From: Hydrangea macrophylla
Lineage: Eukaryota > Streptophyta > Magnoliopsida > Cornales > Hydrangeaceae
Length of the DNA stretch: 64,000 nucleotides
Reading direction: 5' to 3'
Assembly: GCA_033977485.1 (NCBI GenBank)
Contig: CM066993.1
Coordinates: 25,906,001 to 25,970,000 of the forward strand
Positions 1-9,702 of the stretch are shown one piece after another (within the stretch, counting starts at the first letter, position 1; each line of letters begins with the position of its first letter). The notes below the pieces were generated by a model. It worked only from the letters and a program-made list of their open reading frames with translations, was not told the origin of the DNA and made no database searches. The position numbers and the translations under genes were made by a program.

Positions 1-35
1 GGGCTGATGAAGGATTTGCCTCAATCTAGAGGGCT

Positions 36-405
36 GATGATGTAGGGTTCTCGGAGAATCTCTTTCCGCGCTCAATCCAAGAGGGTCGGTCAGGGCCTCC
101 GGGAGCTGGTATCTATCGGTTTCTGTCCTCGGGGGATGATGTAGGGTTCTTGGAGAATCTCTTTCCGCGCTCAATCCAAGAGGGCCGGTCAGGGCTTCCG
201 GGAGCTGGCATCTATCGGTTTCTGTCCTCGGGGATGATGTAGGGTTCTCGGAGAATCTCTTTTGGCGCTCAATCCAAGGGGGCCGGTCAGGGCCTCCGGG
301 AGCTGGTATCTATCGATTTCTGTCCTCGGGGGATGATGTAGGGTTCTCGGAGAATCTCTTTCCGCGCTCAATCCAAGAGGGCCGGTCAGGGCCTCCGGGA
401 GCTGA
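36..405 (-). repeat. Tandem repeat, four copies of a 98-99 bp unit
   Basis: Units start at about 36, 135, 233 and 332, each beginning GATGATGTAGGGTTC and ending near GGGAGCTG. Copies differ by only a few bases. They lie in the non-coding 3' part of T1. Short ORFs across them are by-products of the repetition. T2 has a related short segment near 63,822-63,858. Confidence 0.9.
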
Positions 406-539
406 AGGATAATGTACTCTGCTAGGAAGAAGGAAATATGTCCTTTAAATGGGAGTCAAGGTATCATTCTATTTGTGATGAGGGATATGGAGATGGCCTG
501 CGGCAGTTAAGATTTTGATTTTGAAAGAAGAGGACTTAT

Positions 540-820
540 GTTTCTTTAGGATGAAAGAAGGTCATCAACGGCCACTCATGTTGCCTGAAAAAGATGAAAG
601 ATCAACAACCACTCATGGACTTATGTTGCTGGGAGAAAGATGAAAGATCAACAGCCACTCATGGACTTATGTTTGCTAAGATAAAAGAAGATCATCAACA
701 GCCACTCATGGACTTATGTTGCATGAACAAAGGAAGGTAATCAACAGCCACTCATGGACTTATGTTGCATGAAGGAAGATCAACAGCCACTCGTGGACTT
801 ATGTTGCAAGGAGATGAAGG
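540..820 (-). repeat. Minisatellite, about six copies of a ~55 bp unit
   Basis: The recurring core is CAACAGCCACTCATGGACTT followed by ATGTTGC and a GA-rich tail, at roughly 570, 605, 650, 695, 745 and 785. Spacing varies from about 40 to 55 bp. It lies in the T1 3' region. A small plus-strand ORF here is not considered a gene. Confidence 0.8.
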
Positions 821-1207
821 TCAACTTTTGATGGTTTGGAAAGGGATGAAATTCGCATTTGCCCTAAGTTTGGACGCTTCTCATGCTGATGCCTTAAACG
901 GTACAATAATGGTGTTTGGTACTTCTGCTTGTATTGGCATGCTCTTTATAACTTGATTTGAAAATTTTATTAGTCACTATTAACTTACACATTTGAGACT
1001 ACAACAGACTCAAAAACTTGACAGACATTGACGCACGAGGACGACACATTTGACACCAAAATGAAACAAGCTCGCCTTGTCAAAACTTGATGTGCTTTTG
1101 TCATAAATGATGTACCATTTCTCTTTTGGTGTTCACCCCTCATCTTAACATGGTAGCACTTTGCTGATAAATCTGATTTTTTTGAAAATTCTTCCCTAGT
1201 GATCTAG

Positions 1208-1259
<52 letters not shown>

Positions 1260-1388
1260 CTCCCAGGAAGTGCTTTGAATTAGTGCCTTAGCTTTTAGAG
1301 TAAAAGATGCTCTATTTCAAAATTTTCAAAACAACTTGGTAACTTGAAAACTCGCCCTCGGTGTGAAGGGATTGTGTTAGGCAAACGG
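821..1388. other. Non-coding 3' internal region of T1 with a T43 run
   Basis: No coding signal was found. The segment holds an uninterrupted run of 43 T at 1213-1255. It is otherwise unremarkable AT-rich sequence between two minisatellites. Confidence 0.5.
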
Positions 1389-1606
1389 AGTTTGCCCCTA
1401 GTTTGAGGTGTACAAAGTGGGATTCATAAGCAAACGAGGTGGGTGACCAAAGTTTGCCCCTAGTTTGGATGATGGTTTATTGGAGGTTTTGGGCAAACGA
1501 GGTAGGTGACCGAAGTTTGCCCCTTGTATGAAGGGTAGATAGTAAAAGTCAGGCAAACGAGGCGGGTAGCCAAAGTTTGCCCCTAGTGTGGAAGGTGATT
1601 TTCTGG
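1380..1606 (-). repeat. Repeat with polypurine-tract-like core, ~62 bp period
   Basis: Three good copies (near 1431, 1493 and 1551) and one partial copy carry, on the minus strand, CTAGGGGCAAACTT followed by a GGTCACC/CCTCGTTTGCC tail. The core GGGGCAAACT resembles the real polypurine tracts here (AGAGGGCAAAC in T2, AGAGGGACAAAC in F). The same core recurs in element F at 18,488-18,545 on the plus strand, so it is a conserved part of the Tat 3' region. Confidence 0.8.
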
Positions 1607-1800
1607 CTTGAGGCATGGACCGTGACTTTAATCTCTCAAATGCTCATAACTTTTGCCTAGGCACCAGTGAGGTGACCTAGCAAGCTCTTTTCTCTCTTTT
1701 GTTATTGCTCACCTTGGATTTAACTCTAATTTTTGCCTAGGCGTCCTTTCGGATTTTCGACCTAGCGAGCCATCCTTCTTTTTTTCTTTTTTGAAAGTCT
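1607..1800 (-). repeat. Dispersed motif TTTTGCCTAGGC...CCTAGCGAGC
   Basis: Related segments occur at about 1648-1686 and 1726-1768, and again at 2571-2615 next to a poly-T run. Each has TTTTGCCTAGG, about 20 bp, then ACCTAGCGAGC or a close variant. CCTAGG and CCTAGC give partial self-complementarity. No coding sequence is apparent. Confidence 0.5.
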
Positions 1801-1802
1801 GC

Positions 1803-2165
1803 CTACGTACCCCCAAGTGGGGATCAGGTCCAACGTAGTTCGGGCCATGGTTGGAAAGAAGCGGGCTGATTTTTAGGTAGGTGGGGTGACCGAACCATTG
1901 TGGTTGCCTACGTATCCCCGAGCGGGAATCAGGTCGAGCGTAGTTCAAGGCAAGGTCTTGAAAGAAATCGGTTTGATTATGATGGTGTCGACCGAACCGA
2001 TGTGGTTGCCTACGTATCCCCGAGTGGGAATCAGGTCGAGCGTAGTTCAAGGCAAGGTCTTGAAAGAAATCGGTTTGATTATGATGGTGTCGACCGAACC
2101 GATGTGGTTGCCTACGTATCCCCGAGTGGGAATCAGGTCGAGCGTAGTTCAAGGCAAGGCTTGAA
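1803..2165 (-). repeat. 102-bp tandem repeat, each unit with a conserved Tat 3'-region hairpin
   Basis: Hairpins lie at 1803-1838, 1908-1943, 2010-2045 and 2112-2147; the last three are spaced exactly 102 bp apart. In the sense of the element (minus strand) the outer stem is CTACGT or CTACGC pairing with ACGTAG, and the inner stem is ATTCCC or ATCCCC pairing with GGGGAT or GGGGGT around a four-base loop. Because 102 is a multiple of three, ORFs stay open on both strands across the array; these are not treated as genes. The same hairpin occurs in F and T2. Confidence 0.85.
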
Positions 2166-2612
2166 ATAAGGGGTTTGAGGTATAAGGGATTTTCAAACCA
2201 ATCGTCAAAGAAGTTCAAACTTGAGCCACTTGTGGAAGCTTTGAATAAAAGGATTCAGTTTCCATCTCCCTTTCTTTTCTTTTCTTTTCTTGTCTTTTCT
2301 TTTTCTTTTGTTTTGAGGATTGATCCTTTTCACTTTCGCCTAGCCAGTCAATTTTGTTTTTTATGCAGCTGATTCTTGCAAGATCTTTCAATCGCAATCT
2401 TAGAATTCTGAAATGTGCATGTCATTTTTCAGAATCTATTTGTGGTTGTTCCGTGCCTTTGGAAATGTGATCTAGGCACATACGATTCTCTCATTTGTTT
2501 TATTTCTTTCATTTTCTCCATTATTTTGACTGGCTAAGGTCAGATCTTGGAAATCAATACCTTTTCAGCTCTAACTTTTGCCTAGGTGACCTTTCGGGTT
2601 TTCAACCTAGCG

Positions 2613-2656
<44 letters not shown>

Positions 2657-3253
2657 AAAGTGGAGATGAAACTCATTGAAATGTTTAGCTATCATCAAGG
2701 ACCAAGTCCGCACAGGTTCGCATGGCTATCAATTGGGTTGGGCCCAAGGCTCTGAAATGGTAGAAATGGTGGAAAGGGGTGTTGGGCAAGCCCCAAATCA
2801 GTCTCAAGTATGTCTTTTCAAGATTTGAGCAAAAGCATCTTTAAATTCTTAAAGTAAGACTATTCAATTCTCGGCTCTTCATTGGTGCCAGCGCAAAATT
2901 GATTTTGACCTTTCAGGACTTTTTTTTTGTTTGAGTAAAAAAAAAAAAAAATTACCCTTTTTTTAGCACAGTAATATCCATGGTAATTTGAAAAGTGACA
3001 CTTCAGTTCAGCGATTCATGCATCTATGAATAAGCACATCAGATTAGGCAAAATGAGACTTCATTCCATCAGTAGAGAAGGATTACAGACTCGTTAACAA
3101 CTTGATGACAGACAAACTCGACCACAAGAATTAACATACAACAGACTCGACTAGACTCGACCTGGTCTCAAATGGAATGTCACAGTGACTCACTTATTCT
3201 TACATTTTTTTTTTTAGCAGAAGTTCCAAACACTATCAGTTCACCGTGTAGCT
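2166..3253 (-). other. T1 spacer between gag and the 3' repeats; no pol found
   Basis: In an autonomous Tat element this position would hold several kilobases of protease, RT, RNase H and integrase. Here there is about 1.1 kb of non-coding sequence with a pyrimidine-rich tract (2260-2310), a run of 40 T (2616-2655) and an A-rich stretch near 2940. None of the RT or integrase signatures seen elsewhere in this window is present. Confidence 0.6.
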
Positions 3254-3856
3254 TCAACAATCATTGGCCTCAGGAAAGGGGATCATTTGAACAGGTAAGC
3301 CAGGGGCTTTAGGTTCGATGAAGCTGACACTTTGGTTGACATAGGGTTGGATGGGCGATGGCTCGATGATTTTTTGATCGAGAAGGTCTTGGATATCATG
3401 GCGAAGGCGCATGCAGCTGTCGGTGTCATGGCCTGGGCCTTGGTGGTAGGCACAAATTTTGGACAGGTCACAACTAGGCGGAGGGATGTCAGCACGAGGT
3501 TGAAGGAGTCGGAGGTGCCCCTTTTTGATGAGGTTATCAAGGATAACGGACAATGGCATACCCAAGTTGGTAAAGGTTCTTGGGTTGCGGGTTTTGTTAG
3601 ACTTTGAGTTCAAGTGGGTCCTTGGAGTGGCTCTTGGATTTGAAAATGGACTAGGATTACCAAGGCTAAAGTGTGGGTTTGGATACAAGTAGAGATTCGG
3701 ATGTGGAAACGGGCTTGGATAGATGGCGTTGGGCAACCCATTCTTCCCTTTATCGATGCTCTGCACCATCTTCTCAAATCGGCTTATCCTTAAACTTAGT
3801 TGTTCAACAGTGGTTCGTAGTTTGTCCACTTTTCCTTCGAGAGCTTGGTAGGCCAT
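3254..3856 (-). CDS. gag: gag-like protein with CCHC-type zinc knuckle (Tat/Ogre type)
   Basis: This 200-residue ORF begins at ATG 3856. The first ~35 residues are a heptad-like, probably coiled-coil segment. A proline- and asparagine-rich stretch follows (about 40-85). Near residue 134 is a zinc knuckle spaced C-x2-H-x4-H-x4-C (CAYHQGPGHDTDSC), followed by an RHDIQDLLD segment typical of Tat-lineage gag proteins. Such proteins package element RNA into cytoplasmic particles. The ORF is open throughout but short for a Tat gag, and is not followed by protease or RT. It may be only the C-terminal half of an older gag, since upstream frames are broken. Moderately high confidence in family, low in function. 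Confidence 0.75.
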   Translation of the reverse strand: MAYQALEGKVDKLRTTVEQLSLRISRFEKMVQSIDKGKNGLPNAIYPSPFPHPNLYLYPNPHFSLGNPSPFSNPRATPRTHLNSKSNKTRNPRTFTNLGMPLSVILDNLIKKGHLRLLQPRADIPPPSCDLSKICAYHQGPGHDTDSCMRLRHDIQDLLDQKIIEPSPIQPYVNQSVSFIEPKAPGLPVQMIPFPEANDC

Positions 3857-5460
3857 TATGATAGCCTGGGCTAGACAATGAATTTGGGAAGGTACAGAGG
3901 TGTCCTTACCCGGGGCTATGTTTTCTGCAAATAGAAGTAAAAGCCCAAATTAACAGAGGCACAAAATACTTCTTATGGACTCCCCAGCGGGAGGAGATGA
4001 TCAGAATTTTGAAGGATTTAATGATGCAAACCAAGGACGGTTGCTGTAAGTATATGACTTTTGTACAATGATCGAAATGGGTGAGGATGATGATACGTAT
4101 GCATTTGATGTGTAGAGAGTGACATGTAGACTGACATGAATCGTGTATGCATATGAGACAAGCATGCGGATGCAAGCCCTAATCTATATGATGTTCCTAT
4201 TTCTAACAGATAGCAGCTAAACAAATAAGGTCCTAAGCATACAGAGTGTGCTAACCTTACTTTCCAGTGTGATCACCAAGGGACAACAGGAATTTCCGGG
4301 ATACTTCGGAAATTTTGGACAGAGTTTCTGGGAGAAATAGGGATTTGGAAGATTCGGAGAAATTTCTAGAAGTCATTTGAGTTTCTAGGAGAAATAGGGA
4401 TTTCTGGTTGATTTGGACTGAGCTTCTAGGAGAAATTGGGAAATCAGAATTTCTGGGAGGAATTGGTACATCTAGGCATTTTTGGGAAGTTTGGATGGAG
4501 TTGTTGGAATTTTTGGGAAATCTTGGAGATTTGGATAGAGCTTATGGGAAAACATAATAACTGGATAAGTCAGACAGAGTTTCTGGGAGAAACAAGTATA
4601 TCGGAATTTCTGGGAGAACTTGAGATTTCTGAGTAATCTGAGAGATTTGGACAGAGCTTCTGGGAAAATAGATATAACTGGGTAAGTCAGACAGAGTTTC
4701 TGGGAGAAACAAGTATATCGGAATTTCTAAGAAAAATTGAGGTTTCTGGGTATTCTGAATCTTGGTGATTTGGACAGTTTCTAGGAGAAACAGAGATATC
4801 CTGATGAGTTGGGTAGAGTTTCTGTTGGAAGAAATAGGGATATACGACGGGAATAGGTGATGATGGTGATCATACTTTCTAGCAAGTTTTCATACTCCTA
4901 TGTCTCAAGACCAACAAACAAGGTTTGCGGTGTATATCTTTGTGAGCATCGAGCAGACATCCTTATCATGGAGCCTAGGCAAGTCAACTCAATGTGATCA
5001 CATGTGAGCGATTGCCTTGGGAATCATAAGAAAGAGGTTCTGTTCTATGTCACATAAGCGTCTACACCGCGCAGGTAATCCCGTCAGGGCATACATCAGT
5101 TATATCATTTTGTCCTATCTGAAAAGATAAAAGAACAGTCCTATGAAAGGTTCTTACAGGAATCTATATGCAAAGGCCGGGTTTAGTCAAAGAGGGTCCG
5201 TTGACGAGAGTTCCAATATACCGTCAGAGAGACAGTACGGAGGTTTTTACTCTTTTTGATATACCTTGGAAGGTACAGTATCAACGGTGACTTGTGCCCT
5301 GGCACAGCAAGACCTGAACAATGTCAGCGCCGCGTTTCAGACACAGTCGAAGGGGGGGAATGCAAGAGTGCAATGCGGTGAACCAAACACAGTAAAAAGA
5401 TGATTTTAAGGATGCTTCTTATGAGTCAAACCTCTGTATTATTTTGTTTTAAAATAAAAA
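3857..5460 (-). other. T1 leader between primer site and gag, with ~117 bp repeats
   Basis: No ORF of note. From 4270 to 4850 there is a degenerate repeat built on AGTTTCTGGGAGAAA; the two best copies (about 4559 and 4676) are 117 bp apart. The remainder (4860-5400) may be decayed gag sequence but cannot be assigned. A run of seven G sits near 5352. Confidence 0.5.
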
Positions 5461-5478
5461 TCCCCAGCAGAGTCGCCA
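5461..5478 (-). promoter_or_regulatory. T1 primer binding site (tRNA-Arg type)
   Basis: Minus strand reads TGGCGACTCTGCTGGGGA, three bases after the LTR end. This matches the class of primer site reported for Ogre elements (tRNA-Arg 3' end). It fixes the element's orientation and the inner LTR boundary. Confidence 0.85.
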
Positions 5479-5583
5479 GATTGTGGACACGCGGAATCGG
5501 ACCACTTCTCTCTTGTTTGAGATTGTTCTTGAAATTGATTTGAATCAAAGGAAGAAAATGAAAGGTCTGTTGAAAACAGATAC

Positions 5584-5593
5584 AGAGTCGCCA
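5584..5593 (-). promoter_or_regulatory. Primer-site-like decoy in T1 U5
   Basis: Minus strand TGGCGACTCTG here repeats the first 11 bases of the true primer site 115 bp away. LTR H has the same TGGCGACTCT at 14,387-14,396, about 80 bp from its end. Confidence 0.6.
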
Positions 5594-5740
5594 CTTGGTC
5601 TTTAAGGAACCAAGAAACCTAATTTTGACTCACCCAAATGGATAAAAGGCACCGGCCCTTCATAACCAAAGAACTTGGTTCGGGGTTTTGGTACGAGAGA
5701 GGAAGGAGCCTTTGTCGCGACTAAAACACCCTCAACTCGC

Positions 5741-5756
5741 CCCGTCTTTCGACGGG
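5741..5756 (-). other. GAAA-tetraloop hairpin in T1 U5/leader RNA
   Basis: The minus-strand RNA reads CCCGUC-GAAA-GACGGG, a perfect 6-bp GC-rich stem closed by a GNRA loop. It lies downstream of the TATA box and so within the transcribed part of the 5' LTR. Confidence 0.6.
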
Positions 5757-8600
5757 CCTCAATTAGCATCCAAATAATCATCTTATACTATGTATGGTTC
5801 GACAATTAATACTATGATAGTATATTACATCACATAAGAAAATTCGAAATGGAAGATCTAAAGATAAGATATCATTCATAAGATCTAAGCCAAATATCAT
5901 ACAATGTAAAGTGAAAGATCACACAAATAAACCTAGGAAAAATCGTCTAATCATATATCAAATAATCAAGACTTCCTAATCTAAAAAGGGGGACATGAAT
6001 TGTTCTTGAAACAAATAATCAAAGAAATCAAAATATGCTTAGCAAGCTAGTATGATGCATGTTATTCTTTGAGAAAAGAAGATCTTCTCAATCCCTGGGA
6101 CGGATGAGAAAGGACGATTAGATCGAGGGGAAGCATGAACGTGTGATCATGATCATTCCTTATAATCTTCTTAGATTAAGAGTTACAAAAACCCCAAATC
6201 TTGCATGAATGCAATGCATGTATCTAAAATGTACCAAGGTTGTAGTGTGCTTTGTGTTCATGGATTTCTAGAATGACTTAGAAGTCTAAAATGTGTATGA
6301 ATGAATGAATGAAATTAACATGGGATGTGTACAAATGTAGTATGAACTACTTCCTAAGATATGGGTTAATTTGGAATGCATATGAGCATCAAATCAAAGA
6401 ATAAAAGTTGAAATGTGCTTGCTGTGAATAGTGGACAGAACAGTAGCATGATCTTTTGGAATTTGAAAAGAGGGGTTAGGAATGTTTCCAGTGCATGATT
6501 GTTTATGGAGATCTTCCTTATTGTGTCTAGGACACAACCCAAAAAGCCAATCTTGAATAGCTATCACAGAATGAGAGAAATCATATAAACAATGAAGGTC
6601 ACTCAGAAACAGAGTCCGTACCGTCGACTGAAATGTTAGAAAATCTTAGAAAATGAAAACAAATGATCTAGAGGCCCATTTTATACAGAAAGTTCCCTAA
6701 GACATTTAAGTTTAAGGGAAAAATAAGTTAGGACCACCCTTTTTGGAAAAGATTTCTGAAAAAGAGGTTGGAAGTGGACCTAGCTGCTGTGACAGTAAAA
6801 ACAGAATGTCTAGAGAGAATGTGTGGGTCCAAATGGACCATTTTCAAGTATTTCCATGTCAAGCCAAAAATCATGGGTGCTATTTAATGAGTTAGGAAGA
6901 CTTTCCAAGTGGTCTTGCATCCATACATTAAGTATTGAACTCAAAATAATTCCTTGAAGTTAAATGACTCACTGTTTTGAGGGTTTTGAGAGAAACAAGG
7001 TTTATTTCTTGAAATCAAAATGAGGGGTTTAAGAGGGGGGTTTTGAAATGGGGGTTTTGAAAGTATACTTCCAGAACTTGGATGAATATTCTAACCACTT
7101 GGAATATCAATTCCTAACTAATTTCAAGAACTTCCCAAGTATTTGCAAAACATGGTTTTATTTGGAAACCAAACTCAAGAATCTATGGGAGTATGATACA
7201 TGAGAGGATATATGTTACATGATATGATATAGCATATTAAAAGTGGTAAAGAACATGTGCATGGGATATGGGTTCATCTAGATACAAGAGAGTGTTGCAT
7301 CAAAGTGTGAGTCAAAAAGTGAAATGCTGTGAATAGTGGACAGACTGTATGCATTACTTTGTAACAATATAATGGGAGGTCAAACGTGCCTAGAAAAATG
7401 TGAGAATAATCAGAGATCATCCTTATTGTGTCTAGAAAATAACCCAAAAATCCAAACCTCAATAGCTATCACAGATTAAAAGAAATAAATCAGAATGTAC
7501 ACATGACTCAGAAACAAAAGCTGCACTGTTGACTGATTTTGTATGATTTTTCATAAATCAAAGAAAAGGTTTATGACGACCCATTATACACCAAAAGTTT
7601 CCTAAGACATCCAAGTTTCATAAAAAAAATAGAAAAGATATATGTACAGTGACGAACATATCCAGAATAAGTGCAAGAAGTTGGGTGAACATTCTGTGAG
7701 AACAGAGGCAGATTATGAATATGAACTTCTCACATCCAAAACAAATACTTTCATATCTCTATAATTGATGGGAAAAATCAGAGACAAACTATGATGTCTT
7801 AGGAAGATTTTCCAAGTGGTTTCATTATCATAACTTAAGTATTTAATTCAAAACAAATCTTTGAATCTGAACAGCTCACTGTTTTGGATCATTCTTGAAG
7901 AAAATGGATTTGGGTTTTGAAATAGAGTTTGAGTTCTTGATTGGGGGTTTTGAAATAGATGTTCAAAGCATGAACTTAAACTCTTGAGATGACCATGTGA
8001 CCACTTAGAACCTCATCCAACCTTGAATCATCAAAGAACTCCCAATATTATTGGAGAGATTCATTTTTATTTTGGACATAACTTCAATACATTTCAAGAA
8101 CATCTTGGAAGTATTGAGGTTATGATCATCATCTATCAAACATGTTTTTGAGGTCAAGAGCTACTATCCATAAGGATTCACTCACCCCAAACTTCATGTC
8201 ATCACTTAGATGATGATGAACTAGTAAGTAAATAAAGAAAATAAAAAGAAATGAGATTAAGAAGAGATGAACATAATATGAACAAGCAAGTAAATAACAA
8301 TCAATAGATGATAATCAATATGATTTTGGACTTGTAGCTTGGTGTTTCACTCATAGATTTTGACATTTGGACATGGAAGTAGCTTCCTAACTCAAGAATG
8401 CTCAAGAATGGTGATTGGGTATATTGATGATGAAGTATATAGAAAAATGGTGGAGGAAAACAAGATTAGAACTCACTTTTATTGGAAAAAATGGAAGAAG
8501 AAGACTACTTCTTCTCTTTCTCTCTCTATATTTCCCTAGAGTTTCTTCCTAAGCTTTCTCTAAGCTTCCATGTCTCCTCCCTAAATGGAAGTAAATGGCT

Positions 8601-8610
8601 TCTTTTATAG
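8601..8610 (-). promoter_or_regulatory. T1 LTR TATA box
   Basis: Minus strand CTATAAAAGA, about 160 bp downstream of the GC-rich block. T2 has a matching CTATATAAAC at 61,811-61,820 and LTR H has TATATAAA at 11,991, in equivalent positions. Confidence 0.65.
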
Positions 8611-8764
8611 GCAAAGGAGGGGTGGTAAATAGAGTTTTAAAAGGTTTAAAATGGTCTCCCATTGGTCCAAAATAAGCTGGGAATCAAAACTACGTCGTTT
8701 TGGTTTTTAATATATCAAATTGGACCCCCAAAATAAATTACAAAAACTCACTGTTCTGGAGGGG

Positions 8765-8828
8765 AGTGCCGCGGAGGCACTGGGCCAGTGCCGCGGCGGC
8801 AGTGGGCCAGTGCCGCGGCGGCGCTGCT
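8765..8828 (-). promoter_or_regulatory. GC-rich GTGCCGCGG repeat block upstream of the LTR TATA box
   Basis: Three to four copies of AGTGCCGCGG with GGGCC spacers in otherwise AT-rich DNA. Related blocks lie at the same place relative to TATA in H (11,821-11,900) and T2 (about 61,968-62,038, eroded). Confidence 0.5.
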
Positions 8829-9183
8829 CCTCCCTTCGTCCAGATAATGCTGTTTAGGCCCCCTGAAGTTCCGGTATTCGCGAAAAGGCCCTATTTCGTC
8901 CGAAATTCACAGAAAATGCATACGAACTCCAAATTGAGGTTGTGATATACCGTTGAAAAGGTAATGGAGTCTACTTTACATAAAAAATAGTTCGGGGATA
9001 GGTCACTTTGAAAAGTTTTGCGGTATTCGCGATAAAAGCCGATTTGATCGCCTTTTTCGCCTTTGGAAATTCATAATAAATTCGTTTTAAATCCAGAAAT
9101 TATGTGCGATATACCGTTGGAAAGCTATTGACCTCTAGTATCTATGAAAAATATTTGAAAATTATTTTGGTGCCCCGGTTCCA

Positions 9184-9413
9184 AAGTCAAATTCCGGTCA
9201 AACTGGTCAAACCTGGGATTCCCGGGAAGTTCTGGAAACCTCCGGGAGTTCCCGGGAGCTGATGTTTTCGCTCGATTTTCTTTTGGAACTTGTTTTAACA
9301 TTTTTCTCATGATTTAAAATGATTCTGGTGAATCCGGATAATTTCGGTCAAACTTGGTCAAACCTGGTCAAACCTTGGTCAAACCTGGTCAAACCTTGGT
9401 CAAACCGGTCAAC
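9184..9413 (-). promoter_or_regulatory. Array of W-box-like TTGACC motifs in T1 U3
   Basis: On the minus strand TTGAC followed by C or T occurs about ten times; seven lie in a 68-bp run (9346-9413) of an 11-12 bp unit GGTTTGACCAA. TTGACC and TTGACT are the core bound by WRKY factors. Position is U3, upstream of the TATA box. Binding is inferred, not shown. Confidence 0.55.
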
Positions 9414-9702
9414 GGGGACTTTCCGGGAACTTCCGGGACTTCCGGGGGTCTCTGTGAGCCGACAATTTCATTTGATTTCTCTTAAAAACTCATTTTATCG
9501 CTTTCCTTATGACGTAGCATGTTTTCAGAACTTTGGGACCAAATCTGGGAGTTTTTGGGCTTTTAGGGGCATTTTGGTCATTCTGAGCATTCTGAGAGAT
9601 GGAGCTGACTTCCGAGAGTCCTTTTGAGTCTTTTACGATCATTGTGAACCACCAAGCTATGGGTCTCCTAAATCTGATAGCCGACAAAATGGGGTGTCTA
9701 CA

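Larger units (their letters stand above)
1..9702 (-). mobile_element. T1: Tat/Ogre-type LTR retrotransposon lacking pol, 3' end outside window
   Basis: Read on the minus strand the order is 5' LTR (9702 to 5482), primer binding site (5478 to 5461), leader, short gag (3856 to 3254) and a repeat-rich 3' region running off the left edge. The very long LTR, the primer site ending in TGGCGACTC and the hairpin repeats near 1.8-2.1 kb are features of the Tat/Ogre lineage. I see no protease, reverse transcriptase, RNase H or integrase between gag and the left edge, so it looks like a gag-only derivative that would need enzymes from a partner. Its right end abuts the leader of element E. The 3' LTR is not visible, so target duplication and age cannot be judged. 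Confidence 0.8.
5482..9702 (-). repeat. T1 5' LTR, 4.2 kb
   Basis: On the minus strand it starts TGTAGACACCCC (9702) and ends GTGTCCACA (5482), next to the primer site. It contains a TATA box (8610-8601), a GC-rich block (8765-8828), an array of TTGACC boxes near the U3 start (9184-9413), a GAAA-loop hairpin (5741-5756) and a copy of the first ten primer-site bases (5584-5593). Two segments, about 6410-7020 and 7315-7930, are diverged copies of each other. Its U3 matches the T2 LTR. Small ORFs inside are not considered real. Confidence 0.85.

Noticed and set aside
189..371. Minus-strand 60-aa ORF
   Set aside because: Lies in the 98-99 bp tandem repeat and encodes two copies of the same peptide; no start context or homology.
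1213..1255. Poly-T run as a retroposon tail
   Set aside because: No SINE/LINE body or target duplication found beside it; it lies within T1 internal DNA.
1709..2218. Long ORFs on both strands (169 aa minus, 89-92 aa plus)
   Set aside because: The 102-bp tandem period is a multiple of three, so any stop-free unit gives a long repeated peptide; the conserved feature is the hairpin.
9319..9627. 102-aa plus-strand ORF
   Set aside because: Generated by the GGTCAAACC repeat in the T1 LTR and opposite to element transcription.
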